Part shown: in pieces, positions 43,054-52,435 of the stretch | How the letters are laid out: each line of letters opens with the position of its first letter | Numbering within the stretch: the stretch's first letter is position 1 | Origin: CAYZJB01 sp964478735 | GTDB lineage: Bacteria > CLD3 > SB21 | NCBI GenBank assembly: GCA_964478735.1 | Contig: CAYZJB010000001.1 | Coordinates: forward strand, 62,001-126,000 | Reading direction: 5' to 3' | Length of the DNA: 64,000 bases | Program-made: the position numbers and the translations under genes | Notes under the pieces: generated by a model | What the model saw: only the letters and a program-made list of their open reading frames with translations | Databases searched by the model: none | Told to the model about the DNA's origin: nothing

Positions 43054-43075
43054 TATTATGACAAGGATGATCGCT

Positions 43076-44329
43076 ATGAGACGAGCGGTAGCAGTAATTC
43101 TGATTCTGGTATTTGTCGGCGTCGGAACGTGGCACGTGGCCGGTTCGTCGGAGTCACGACGTCCCGGACCGTCGTTCGGTACGGAACTGAATCGACTGAT
43201 CGGAGAATTTGACCGTCGCATCGCGGCCGATTCCGGCGATTTGATGTCGATGCGCGAACTGGTTGCGCAGCTTTCGCTGCGATTCCGGATGACTGGAGAT
43301 TTTGACGATATCCATCGCGCGGAACGTCTTGCGCGTGAGTTGATGCAAAGACAACCTCACGATGTGTCGCACGTTGCCGAACTGGCCAATCTCCTGCTGA
43401 CGCAGCACCGCTTTCGAGAAGCCTGGGATTTGATCGAGTCTATTCCGGCCGGGCCGGCATCGCCCGTCACACCGATCCGTTTCGATATTTTGTTTGAACG
43501 AGGCGCGTATCAGGAAGCGGCGAAGCTTCTCAAATGGATGGATCCCGAATCGTATGCAGGGGCAACTCGGTACGCGCTGTGGTATGATTTTTCAGGAGAC
43601 GCAGAAAAGGCCTTACGATTTTTCCACGTGGCGTATGAACGAGCCGTCAAGGGAGCACTCAATCCCGTCAGCCGTTCCTCGGTTGCCGCAACACTGGCGA
43701 CGATGTACATGCATCGCGGCGACGTCGGCAAGGCGCGCGAGTATTACGAAGCAGCGGAAGAGCATCTTTCCAACAACGCGCCGGCACGGCAGGGAACGGC
43801 CTGGCTGGCATATAAAAGCGGTCGCATCGAAGAGGCCATCGGCCGTTATCGATCACTGGCTCAAAGATCAGAGATCAACGCACATCTATTGCCGGTCATG
43901 GCGGATATGGAATCGGAACGAGGCAATGTTGCTGCCGGAGACGCGCTACGACAACGCTTTGAAAACATAACACGTACTTTTCCCCGGCTGTTCAATCTGC
44001 ATCTTGCGCAGGAATTCGCGGAACGCGAACCGGAACGAGCACTGCAGTACCTCCGGGAAGAGTTTGCCGAGCGTCGATCGCGTGAGGTATTCGATGCGGC
44101 GGCGTGGGCAAGCTATCACGCCGATCGTATCGATGAGGCGATTCGATACTCCGATAGTTCCGTCGTTGTCGGTGAGCCGACGCCATTAATTCACTATCAT
44201 CGCGGGGTGATTTTGATGCAGGCGGGGCGCCGTGTCGAAGCCGTTGAACATTTGAGCAAAGCTCTAGAGGGTCAAATCGAACTCCAGAACTCCATCGTCG
44301 AACGTATCCGTATCATAGTAAACTCATGA
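43076..44329 (+). CDS. TPR-repeat protein, membrane-anchored or exported
   Basis: Protein of 417 aa. An N-terminal hydrophobic segment (AVAVILILVFVGVGTWHVAG) is a signal or anchor. TPR repeats fill most of the rest (for example YMHRGDVGKAREYYEAAEEHL and YKSGRIEEAIGRYRSLA). The ATG at 43076 lies 8 nt after AAGGA; an in-frame ATG at 43058 falls within the end of the upstream hairpin. The stop overlaps the TonB receptor start (ATGA), so the two are coupled. Role unknown, probably in the same periplasmic or outer-membrane function. Confidence 0.83.
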   Translation: MRRAVAVILILVFVGVGTWHVAGSSESRRPGPSFGTELNRLIGEFDRRIAADSGDLMSMRELVAQLSLRFRMTGDFDDIHRAERLARELMQRQPHDVSHVAELANLLLTQHRFREAWDLIESIPAGPASPVTPIRFDILFERGAYQEAAKLLKWMDPESYAGATRYALWYDFSGDAEKALRFFHVAYERAVKGALNPVSRSSVAATLATMYMHRGDVGKAREYYEAAEEHLSNNAPARQGTAWLAYKSGRIEEAIGRYRSLAQRSEINAHLLPVMADMESERGNVAAGDALRQRFENITRTFPRLFNLHLAQEFAEREPERALQYLREEFAERRSREVFDAAAWASYHADRIDEAIRYSDSSVVVGEPTPLIHYHRGVILMQAGRRVEAVEHLSKALEGQIELQNSIVERIRIIVNS

Positions 44330-46551
44330 ACCGATTATTAATAATAATCTTTTTCGCAATCGTCGGTTCAACGACTGCACAGGATGCCATTCTAATCGGC
44401 CGCGTCCTGACATCGGATTCTGAACCGGTCGCTTATGCCAATATCAGGGTTCTGGACACATTCCACGGAACCGCAGCGGATTCCGCGGGTCGGTTTAAAC
44501 TGACGTTACCGGCCGGCGAAATGAACGTAGAATTTCGCAGTATCGGTTTTACCCGGAAGATCATTCACGTCGTGTTATCGCGCGGAGAAATCCGCGACAT
44601 AACCGTAAGGTTGGATCGCGAGACGTGGCTTGCCGATTCAATCACCGTCGAGAGCGACCGCGCCTATTCCGCCTCGTCATCGTCGACCGTCACCGCAGCC
44701 GCATTTGATCTTCGTCCCCGAAAGTCCACGCAGGATCTGCTTCAGGTCGTACCCGGATTGATTGTTGCCCAGCATGCCGGCGGAGGGAAAGCGGAACAGA
44801 TTTTTTTACGAGGTTTCGACGCCGACCACGGTACGGACGTCGCCATTGCCGTCGACGGCGTACCGGTCAACATGGTTTCTCACGGACATGGACAGGGTTA
44901 TGCCGATTTGCATTTCCTGATCCCGGAAGTCGTCGAAACCATTAACGTGCAAAAGGGCGCCTATGATGCGAGGTGGGGAAACTTTGCGACTGCAGGTGCC
45001 GTTGAATTTCGTACTCGTGACCATATCGACCGGAATTTTTTGACCGTTGAAGCCGGGAGATGGAAGACGTATCGCAGCACGGTCATGCTCAACGTGCCGA
45101 CGGGTCTCGATCGTTCAACCGCCTATCTTGCCGCCGAAGCGCGGTTGACGGACGGCTATTTTGAACGATCGCAGGATTTCCGGCGACTTAATCTATTCTC
45201 AAAGATGCACATGCATTTGAGTGAATCAACAACCCTGCGAGTCAGCTTGTCCGGTTTTCGTTCACAGTGGAATGCCTCGGGTCAGGTTCCCGAACGGGCC
45301 GTTCGGCAGGGTTTGATCTCGCGTTACGGTTCGATCGATGATTCTGAGGGAGGTATGACGTCCCGCTACGGTTTAAATGCCCAGCTTCAACGCATCGGGC
45401 GCGGGATATGGGACGTACAGGCGTACGCGCTGAGGTACACGTTCGACCTTTTCAGCAATTTTACTTTCTACAAGCTCAATCCCGTTCAGGGCGATGCCAT
45501 TGAACAACAGGATCGACGTACGATGGTCGGCGCAAAAAGCGAGTACATCGTTCCGTATCGGTTCGCGGGAACGGCTCACCGCACGACGGTGGGTATAGAC
45601 GTTCGCCGCGATCAAATCGACGTGGGTCTATGGCGGGTCGAACGTCGCGATCGACTCGGCGTGGTCCACCATTCCGACGTCGGCGAAATCGCGACGGGTA
45701 TTTTTGTTCAGCACGACGTGACGCTTGGAAAACATTGGAACGTTCAGGCGGCAATGCGTGCCGACCGGCTCGCTTTTTCTGTGCAGGACTCGGCAACCCA
45801 TCGGCACCATGAGACCGTGTTCAGCCCGAAAGCGAATGTCGCGTTCAACGCGAGCGAGGCATGGACCATTTATTTAAATACCGGCCTCGGTTTTCATTCC
45901 AATGATGCAAGAAGTGCCGTCACGGCGGCCGGTAACGGACGGAGCGTACCTCGTGCCGTGACAGGCGAACTTGGCGTTCGATACAAGCCCCACGAGCGCC
46001 TGGTTGCAACGATGGCGTTGTGGCAGTTGGACCTGCAGGGAGAACTCGTGTACGTCGGTGATGAGGGAACGACGGAACTCTCGGGCCGAACGCGAAGGGT
46101 CGGAGTGGAATCATCGTTTCGCTGGCAGGTGTTTCCGTTCCTGTGGATGGATGCCGACGTGACGATAACCCGCGGCCGCTTGCGGGATGCGCCTGCGAGA
46201 GAAAACCGTATTCCGCTGGCGCCCAAATGGACGGCGGCGGGTGGATTGACGTATCGTCCGACTCCGCGATGGGACGCACAGCTGCGGTTCCGCAGCATTG
46301 GAGATCGACCGGCTAACGAGCAGGGAACCGTCACGGCACACGGATACATTCTCCTAGACGCCGGTCTGGCCATGCGGTTATCGAACGGGCGCGTCGGCCT
46401 TCAGATCGAGAATCTGTTCAATCGTAATTGGAATGAAGCGCAGTTTGACACGGAATCGCAACTGAAAACGGAAACTCAGCCGGTGTCGGAATTGCACTTT
46501 ACGCCCGGATCGCCCCGGCAAATAACCGTTTTTGCTTCCATCAATTTCTAA
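44326..46551 (+). CDS. TonB-dependent outer-membrane receptor
   Basis: Protein of 741 aa. The signal peptide is residues 1-18. A carboxypeptidase-regulatory-like domain (about 20-105: IGRVLTSDSEPVAYANIRVLD) is followed by the plug (about 120-230: LLQVVPGLIVAQHAGGGKAEQ, FLRGFDADHGTDVAIAVDGVP, ETINVQKGAYDARWG) and a 22-strand-type barrel ending QITVFASINF. The plug contains an HGHGQGYADLH stretch, which might bind a metal. It is the last gene of the operon that starts with the DUF4331 genes and lies opposite an ECF sigma/anti-sigma pair. Substrate unknown. Confidence 0.92.
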   Translation: MNRLLIIIFFAIVGSTTAQDAILIGRVLTSDSEPVAYANIRVLDTFHGTAADSAGRFKLTLPAGEMNVEFRSIGFTRKIIHVVLSRGEIRDITVRLDRETWLADSITVESDRAYSASSSSTVTAAAFDLRPRKSTQDLLQVVPGLIVAQHAGGGKAEQIFLRGFDADHGTDVAIAVDGVPVNMVSHGHGQGYADLHFLIPEVVETINVQKGAYDARWGNFATAGAVEFRTRDHIDRNFLTVEAGRWKTYRSTVMLNVPTGLDRSTAYLAAEARLTDGYFERSQDFRRLNLFSKMHMHLSESTTLRVSLSGFRSQWNASGQVPERAVRQGLISRYGSIDDSEGGMTSRYGLNAQLQRIGRGIWDVQAYALRYTFDLFSNFTFYKLNPVQGDAIEQQDRRTMVGAKSEYIVPYRFAGTAHRTTVGIDVRRDQIDVGLWRVERRDRLGVVHHSDVGEIATGIFVQHDVTLGKHWNVQAAMRADRLAFSVQDSATHRHHETVFSPKANVAFNASEAWTIYLNTGLGFHSNDARSAVTAAGNGRSVPRAVTGELGVRYKPHERLVATMALWQLDLQGELVYVGDEGTTELSGRTRRVGVESSFRWQVFPFLWMDADVTITRGRLRDAPARENRIPLAPKWTAAGGLTYRPTPRWDAQLRFRSIGDRPANEQGTVTAHGYILLDAGLAMRLSNGRVGLQIENLFNRNWNEAQFDTESQLKTETQPVSELHFTPGSPRQITVFASINF

Positions 46552-46989
46552 CACGTTCGGGCAACCCCCGAATTTTAGCAACTCCTCTGTTTCCTCCTCT
46601 TACGCACGGAATTGTTTTGGTATGAATCGATCGGATGTAAACGCCACTCTCGGCGCTTTGCGCGATCTGCCAAGCGGTTGAGCGGGATCATTCGAAATGT
46701 CAGCCCTTCAGGGTGGAGGCCTTGGTAAAGCTTTTCACCCAACCAAATGAACTTGTAAGTCCTTCAGCACTCGAAAAAGAATCTTTTTCATCCTCAACCA
46801 TCGTCACCCGAGCCCGTAATATGAGGCTTCCGCTCAAAAATGGCCTTCATTTTTTAGGGTGTTGCCTGAAACTTCCAAAGTTTCCCCTCTTCAGAAGGGG
46901 TTAGACTCTGTATCCGCAACATCTACGTTTTTTGCGTAGATATTTACATGCTTCCGGATTTCTAGTGGGTGAGTTTTCCCAGCATGTAT

Positions 46990-47345
46990 GGAGGGAGCAA
47001 GGGGAGGGACGGGGTGGGGTTATGAGAAAAGCCGTTACGGCTACGATGTTTCTCGCATTTTCTCCTTGAGGATTCTATAGTAAGTCTTAGAGAAAAAATC
47101 GCTCTCTGCGTGCTCGGTGGCCTCTGTGTTAAGTGTTCAATTCGATATTCCGGCTTTGCCGGGTTAGGAGGTGTGTTGCCACGTCCCGGATATGCAATTG
47201 TCTCGACAACCCGGTCCGTATTCTGATAAACTTCGTCGTCGGTGAATCTCAATACGCATAATTCTGTGCATATCCGAAATCCATAACACACGCTCGCCCC
47301 CTCTCAAGAGGGGGGGAGGTTTAGCCTTCCGGCTGGCGGAAGGGG
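46990..47345 (-). pseudogene. Decayed DUF559 module with flanking repeats
   Basis: On the minus strand near 47180-47280 the frame reads CVLRFTDDEVYQNTDRVVETI, which lines up with GIRFLRFTDGNILSNVEKVVKRI at the end of the intact DUF559 protein at 38613. The catalytic N-terminal part is gone and the frame continues into non-coding repeat sequence. C-rich repeats with GGGGTGGGG or hairpin patterns lie on both sides, as in the intact module. The fragment differs from the intact copy, so it is a separate, older insertion. Confidence 0.65.
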
Positions 47346-47520
47346 TTGCAACGAGAGTTATTCCAGTTCATGAGTCCAGTTAAACTTCTAGATCAAATCT
47401 CACGAAGACGTTCTGGAAGAAAAATCCGTTTCGCAGACTTCGAAAACAGGGTTGAGATGTAAAATGCATTTGAACCCCTTTTTTTTGCCGTCCAACCGAT
47501 TATTTAACCACCCGGCTTGC

Positions 47521-47574
47521 TTTGGTTTTGTTCCTCTCCGTGAACCCCTACGTTTGGGGTAACCAAAAAGGGAG
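47521..47574 (+). promoter_or_regulatory. Structured leader of the TPR-TonB-LytSR operon
   Basis: Nested arms TTTGGTT (47521-47527)/AACCAAA (47561-47567) and ACCCC (47544-47548)/GGGGT (47556-47560) form a hairpin that ends 2 nt before the GGGAGG ribosome site of the gene at 47580. Could influence translation start; no known riboswitch class recognised. Confidence 0.4.
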
Positions 47575-47579
47575 GTTTT

Positions 47580-48347
47580 ATGAAATCGATGACTTTCTTC
47601 TGCATCATAATACTGGGCACCGTTTCGGCACAGGACGACCTGGTATCGAGCGGAATCACGCTCGTCCATGAAGGATTTGACGCGTGGGATGAATCCAAAA
47701 TGATCGAAGGCAAGGCTTTGCTCGAACGCGCGCTTTCTTTACGAACGGACGATCCCGACATTCTCTACTGGCTGGCGTTTGCAAACTATCGCCTTGCGAT
47801 CAAGGCGTTTTACAACAAACAGGAGGTTGACGAAGAAAAAGCGGAGAAACTTGTCGATCAGGGAATTGAATATCTTGAAAAGGCGAACGACATACGGCCG
47901 ACGAGTGAATCCCTCGCCCTGCTCGGGTCCCTGACGGGATTGTCCATCCAGTTCAATCCCATTTCCGGTATGTGGAAAGGGCCGAAATCCAACGGACAAT
48001 ATGCCGATGCGATCAAACGCAATCCTGAAAATCCGCGGGCGTATTATCTGCAGGGCATCGGAAAAATGAATACCCCGGAAATGTTCGGCGGCGGCGCGGA
48101 TAAAGCGATTCCGTTGTTTATCAAAGCGATCGAATGGTACGAAAAAGAATCGGCGACGACCGAGACCTCCGTCGTGGTCCCCCGCTGGGGTTATGCCGAA
48201 TGTTGTGCGTTCCTGGGCAACGCGTACCTCAAGCTCAAAGACTACGACAACGCCAAGCAGTCGTTTGAAAAAGCGCTGGCGATCAACCCCAACGCGCGAC
48301 TGGCCAAAAACGGGCTGGCGAAAATCGAATCCGAACAGGTGAAGTAA
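47580..48347 (+). CDS. Exported TPR protein, first gene of a TonB receptor/LytSR operon
   Basis: Protein of 255 aa. A signal peptide ends near residue 17 (FFCIIILGTVSAQ). TPR-like repeats follow (LLERALSLRTDDPDILYWLAFANYRLAIKAF, KLVDQGIEYLEKANDIRPTSES, LKDYDNAKQSFEKALAINPNARLAKNGL). GGGAGG lies 4 nt before the ATG. The stop abuts the next ATG at 48348, so translation is coupled with the receptor. This organisation, TPR protein plus TonB receptor, recurs at 43076-46551. Confidence 0.86.
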   Translation: MKSMTFFCIIILGTVSAQDDLVSSGITLVHEGFDAWDESKMIEGKALLERALSLRTDDPDILYWLAFANYRLAIKAFYNKQEVDEEKAEKLVDQGIEYLEKANDIRPTSESLALLGSLTGLSIQFNPISGMWKGPKSNGQYADAIKRNPENPRAYYLQGIGKMNTPEMFGGGADKAIPLFIKAIEWYEKESATTETSVVVPRWGYAECCAFLGNAYLKLKDYDNAKQSFEKALAINPNARLAKNGLAKIESEQVK

Positions 48348-50522
48348 ATGAAAACGGTAATGATGGGAATTGTCTTCATCGGTTCCATCGCGGCGCAAGA
48401 CCGGTCGATGGTTCGAGGGCAAATCACGGATGAACGCGGCCGCCGGTTACCCTTCGTCAACGTTTTTTTCAAAGACGGGGACTACGCGGGCGACGTCAGC
48501 GGTGAACAAGGCGACTTCGAGATCCGAACGGCGGGCAACGGCGAACGCGTTCTGGTCGCATCAATGATGGGATATGAAATGTGGGAGCGGGCCGTTCGGG
48601 TTCCGACGGAGGATACGCTGCACATCACTCTGATGGAAAAGCCGATTGCCTTAAAGGAAATCCAGGTGGAAGCCAGTGCGTACACCGGCGGCGAAGGCAA
48701 AGTGACGTTAAACAAAATCGACGTATACACGACACCCGGCGGGGCCGCAGACGTGTTTCAGAGTATCAAAGCGCTGCCGGGGATCACGCAGTCCGACGAA
48801 ACGGCCGGTCTGCCCGTCCGCGGCGGTCATCCGTCGGAGACGGCCGTCCTGCTCAATCACGCGACGCTTCGGCATCCTTTCCGTGCGGAGAATGTCGGGG
48901 GAACGGGTCTGTTTTCCGTCGTGGAAACGGCCGTGATGAAAAAGCTGTACTTTTCGAGCGGCGGCTTTTCCGTAAAGTACGGAAATACACTGTCGGGCGT
49001 TCTTGACATCGACACCGAATCTCGTCTTTCGGGCAATCGGATCCAACTCGACGCCAATCTTGTTTCCGCCGGTCTTGGGCTAAGGCGCATTCTGGTAGAC
49101 GACAGAGTCAATCTCCAGGTGTATGCCAAACATACGTCGACCGGATTGCTGTACCGGCTCAATGAACCCGCCATCGACATTATCGAGCATCCTCGCGCAA
49201 CGGCGGTTACCGGGGTTTTAAACTATACCTATTCCCGATCCGGCCTCGTGCAACTTCTGGTGCTTGAAAGCTCCGATGACCAAACGTTTGAAATTCCCAT
49301 TTCGGCCAGTCGCGGAAGCTATCGTCTGAATACGCACCATCGCGTAGTGTCGCTTAACGGGTCGGATATTCTAGGTCAAAAAGTTTTCATGCGCCATTCG
49401 ATTTCGACAGCGTCGTACGAAAACGATTGGACATTTACGTCATGGTCGAGGAACAATTTCGACGTTAACGTGAAGGCCCGCAGTGACGTTCAATGGGACG
49501 TCAACAGCGGAGCGTCCCTCAGCGGAGGGTTCGACTTCAGCCGGGACGCGTTTACTTACCATCACCTACTTCCGCGGCGACGCGGTGAGTTTTATTCCGG
49601 TGCGGACAGCGTCCGGCTGGACCGCCGGCGCCGGTTTATTACGTTCGGCGGATATACGGAACTCAAAAAACGGGTTTTTAGAAAGACGACGGCCGTTGCG
49701 GGAATTCGTATGGACCATCACGGGCTGGCAAACCGGTCGAGTGCGGATGTTCGTGGTGGAGTCGTCCACGAACTAGGCGACGCACGGTTTGTCAGACTGG
49801 GCGTGGGTACGTTTCATCAATTTCCGGACGCGCTTTTGTACGAACGCTTTTACAGCGCGTCGTCGTTGAAACCGATGCAGGCGAAGCACGTCGTGATCGG
49901 TTTTGAAGAACGCCGCGGATCGACAGAGGTGAGGCTCGAAGCGTATTCCAAATGGTACCGATTTTTGCCGCTCGAAAACACGGAGGGGTTGCTGACAAGC
50001 AACGGTAACGGTTACGCGGTTGGCGTCGACGCCTTTCTCAAAGGGCGATGGAAGTGGATCAACGGTTGGCTGTCCTACAGCTTTATTCGCACACGCCGCC
50101 GTGAATTTGACGTACTAACGGTGCGTCCGACGGCTTATGATATCACGCATAATCTTAAGCTGGTACAGAAGACGTCGTTGGGGAAAGGCTACGAAATATC
50201 GTCGACATTCCGTTATGCGACGGGACGGCCGGTTACGGATATCGTCGGTGCGACGCCTGCACAGGATGGATCGTGGATCCCTGAGTATGGTTCCCGGTTC
50301 GGCGACCGCCTCCCGGATTTTGTCCGGCTCGACGCTCGGTTGTCGCGATTTTTCTTTTTCAGTGACGCCAAATATCTGGTCTTGTATATTGAAGCGATTA
50401 ATGTATTGAATCATCATAACGTGCTGGACTACAGTTATTCGGCCGATTTTACGGAAAGGCAGCGCATCATAAGTTATTTTGGGAATCGTACCGTCGTTGC
50501 CGGATTCAGTCTCAGTTTATGA
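48348..50522 (+). CDS. TonB-dependent receptor, coupled to a LytS-type kinase
   Basis: Protein of 724 aa. The signal peptide is residues 1-16. A carboxypeptidase-like domain (about 20-100: VRGQITDERGRRLPFVNVFFKDG) precedes a plug that starts late (VFQSIKALPGITQSDETAGLPVRGGHPSETAVLLNHATL) and a barrel ending in TVVAGFSLSL. The plug TonB-box region is not obvious. It overlaps the histidine kinase gene by 4 nt (ATGA), so receptor and regulator are made together. Substrate unknown. Confidence 0.9.
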   Translation: MKTVMMGIVFIGSIAAQDRSMVRGQITDERGRRLPFVNVFFKDGDYAGDVSGEQGDFEIRTAGNGERVLVASMMGYEMWERAVRVPTEDTLHITLMEKPIALKEIQVEASAYTGGEGKVTLNKIDVYTTPGGAADVFQSIKALPGITQSDETAGLPVRGGHPSETAVLLNHATLRHPFRAENVGGTGLFSVVETAVMKKLYFSSGGFSVKYGNTLSGVLDIDTESRLSGNRIQLDANLVSAGLGLRRILVDDRVNLQVYAKHTSTGLLYRLNEPAIDIIEHPRATAVTGVLNYTYSRSGLVQLLVLESSDDQTFEIPISASRGSYRLNTHHRVVSLNGSDILGQKVFMRHSISTASYENDWTFTSWSRNNFDVNVKARSDVQWDVNSGASLSGGFDFSRDAFTYHHLLPRRRGEFYSGADSVRLDRRRRFITFGGYTELKKRVFRKTTAVAGIRMDHHGLANRSSADVRGGVVHELGDARFVRLGVGTFHQFPDALLYERFYSASSLKPMQAKHVVIGFEERRGSTEVRLEAYSKWYRFLPLENTEGLLTSNGNGYAVGVDAFLKGRWKWINGWLSYSFIRTRRREFDVLTVRPTAYDITHNLKLVQKTSLGKGYEISSTFRYATGRPVTDIVGATPAQDGSWIPEYGSRFGDRLPDFVRLDARLSRFFFFSDAKYLVLYIEAINVLNHHNVLDYSYSADFTERQRIISYFGNRTVVAGFSLSL

Positions 50523-51616
50523 AAACGGACATAAACCTTTGTAATCCGGGCCGTCCCGTTTGGGAGCGCTGGACGCGCGAAATCGCGGTGATGACGATCA
50601 TTACGGTCGTTTCCGCGTTTGTTTTCGGTTCATTTTACGTTCGCGAGTGGACGTGGAGCGCCTACCGCACGGCGTTGGTGATCGCGCTGGTCTTCGGCAT
50701 CGTCATGCGATTGCTTCCCGGTCAGTTGGCGCCGTGGTTGATCGGTCGGCTCGTTCCATCCAGGATGCCGCGTTCCGCCAAAACCGTGGTGATCATGGCG
50801 GGCGTGTATGCTTTGTCGGGATTGACCGGGACCTATCTGGCGTTAATGCTCTCCGGATGGATCTTCAATTTTGATTTTTTCCAGAGCTGGAAAGCCGTTT
50901 ACATCCAATTTTTCATCGGTCTCATCATGACCTTACTGGTCGCGGTCACGGTTTACGGCGTGATGGCGTACCGGGAATTGTTGATCCGGACGCGCGAAGC
51001 CGAAGAAGCGCGAAAGGCCGCACTGGTGGCGGAACTGCGCGCGCTGCGGGCCCAGGTCAATCCGCACTTTCTGTTTAACACGCTCAACAGCATCAGCGCG
51101 CTGATTGCCATCGATCCCAAACTGGCCGACCGGGTGGTGCAAAAGCTGGCGGACATATTCCGATACGTGTTGATTGCATCGGATAAGGAAACTGTGACGC
51201 TTGCGGAAGAGCTGGAGTTCGTGCGAAATTGCTTGGAAATCGAAAAAATCCGATTCGACGATCGATTGAAGATCTCGATACGATCCGAAACCGGTACCGA
51301 ATCGGTTCCGGTTCCAAGCCTCATTCTGCAGCCGATCGTAGAAAACGCGATCAAACACGGCGTATCGAACGATACGAGCGGAAGTTCGATTGACATCACG
51401 GCCGCGTGGCAGAACGGACATCTGGCCATTCACATCGTCGATTCCGGGGCAAACATTTCCGGAATACCTCAAGGGCTTGGTGTAGGATTGCGAAACGTAC
51501 AGGAAAGACTGTACAAAACGTACGGACCTTCTGCCGTTGTCCGTTTTTCGCCGCAGCCTTCAGGCGGTACGCACGTTGAGTTGAGCATTCCGATTCGGAG
51601 GGACGTGGATGCTTAA
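50519..51616 (+). CDS. LytS-family sensor histidine kinase
   Basis: Protein of 365 aa. About four membrane helices lie in residues 20-160, followed by a coiled linker (RELLIRTREAEEARKAALVAEL). The His_kinase domain has AQVNPHFLFNTLNSISAL with the phospho-His, and the ATPase part shows LQPIVENAIKHGV and LGVGLRNVQERL. It overlaps both the TonB receptor gene (4 nt) and the response-regulator gene (8 nt), a single coupled unit. Confidence 0.93.
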   Translation: MKTDINLCNPGRPVWERWTREIAVMTIITVVSAFVFGSFYVREWTWSAYRTALVIALVFGIVMRLLPGQLAPWLIGRLVPSRMPRSAKTVVIMAGVYALSGLTGTYLALMLSGWIFNFDFFQSWKAVYIQFFIGLIMTLLVAVTVYGVMAYRELLIRTREAEEARKAALVAELRALRAQVNPHFLFNTLNSISALIAIDPKLADRVVQKLADIFRYVLIASDKETVTLAEELEFVRNCLEIEKIRFDDRLKISIRSETGTESVPVPSLILQPIVENAIKHGVSNDTSGSSIDITAAWQNGHLAIHIVDSGANISGIPQGLGVGLRNVQERLYKTYGPSAVVRFSPQPSGGTHVELSIPIRRDVDA

Positions 51617-52361
51617 ATGCGTCATTGTTGACGATGAGCGGCTCGCACGCGATAAATTGAAGCGATTGCTCGGAGAGAACGAAGTTGGCGTTGTGGCAGA
51701 AGCGGCCGACGGCCCGTCGGCAATCGAACAGATCGAGAGACATCAACCGGACTTTGTGATTCTGGATATTCAAATGCCGGGAATGAACGGTTTTGACGTG
51801 ATCCGTCATCTCCAGCATGTGCCGTCCGTTATTTTTTCAACGGCCTTCGATCAATACGCGATTCGGGCATTTGACGTCAATGCCGTCGATTACTTGCTCA
51901 AACCCTACGACGCCGATCGTTTGAAACAGGCAATCGATAAAGTTCGGTCCCTTCAAAACAAACCCCTCGACCGGCAGATCCGACATGCGATCGAGTCCGC
52001 GTTGAAAGATCACGCCAAGATGTCGATTCTGGATCGTCTGCCCGTTCGTATCGGCGCGCGCATCAAGCTTCTGCCGATCGCCGACGTCGCGTGGTTTGAT
52101 AGCGAGCACAGCATTACGTTTGCGCATATCGGCAGGGAAAAACACGACGTGAAGTACACATTGGATGAACTCGAAACACGGCTGGACGGCCGCGTATTTT
52201 TGCGCATTCACCGTTCGTCGATCGTGAATCTGTCCGCCATCTCGGAAATCATGTCCTGGTTCAACGGTCAGCTCAAAATCAAACTGAAAGGCCACGAGGC
52301 CGGCGAACTCATCGTCAGTCGAAGCCGGGCTCCGGTTTTGAAAACACGATTTCATCTGTAG
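51609..52361 (+). CDS. LytTR-family response regulator
   Basis: Protein of 250 aa. The receiver domain has VDDERLARDKLKRLL, the phosphoacceptor Asp in VILDIQMPGMNG, and FSTAFDQYAIRAFDVNAVDYLLKPYD. The LytTR DNA-binding domain (about 140-250) has VAWFDSEHSITFAH, VFLRIHRSSIVNLSAI and the C-terminal basic stretch. It is the partner of the kinase just upstream and may control its own operon. LytTR proteins bind pairs of direct repeats; I did not find a clear pair upstream of 47580. Confidence 0.94.
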   Translation: MLKCVIVDDERLARDKLKRLLGENEVGVVAEAADGPSAIEQIERHQPDFVILDIQMPGMNGFDVIRHLQHVPSVIFSTAFDQYAIRAFDVNAVDYLLKPYDADRLKQAIDKVRSLQNKPLDRQIRHAIESALKDHAKMSILDRLPVRIGARIKLLPIADVAWFDSEHSITFAHIGREKHDVKYTLDELETRLDGRVFLRIHRSSIVNLSAISEIMSWFNGQLKIKLKGHEAGELIVSRSRAPVLKTRFHL

Positions 52362-52435
52362 CGAAGTCCTTTCTTGCGTCCCAGGCGGCGCGATTCTAAG
52401 TTACCTCATGAAACCAAACCCGAGGTATTGACGCG

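Larger units (their letters stand above)
46552..47579. other. Gene-poor stretch with degraded repeat modules
   Basis: About 1 kb between two TonB-related operons without an intact gene. It holds C-rich hairpin repeats at 46884-46900 (CCCCTCTTCAGAAGGGG), around 46990-47022 and around 47296-47345, a DUF559 remnant near 47180-47291, and a structured leader just before the gene at 47580. The first 300 bp (46560-46860) show nothing I can identify. Confidence 0.6.
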
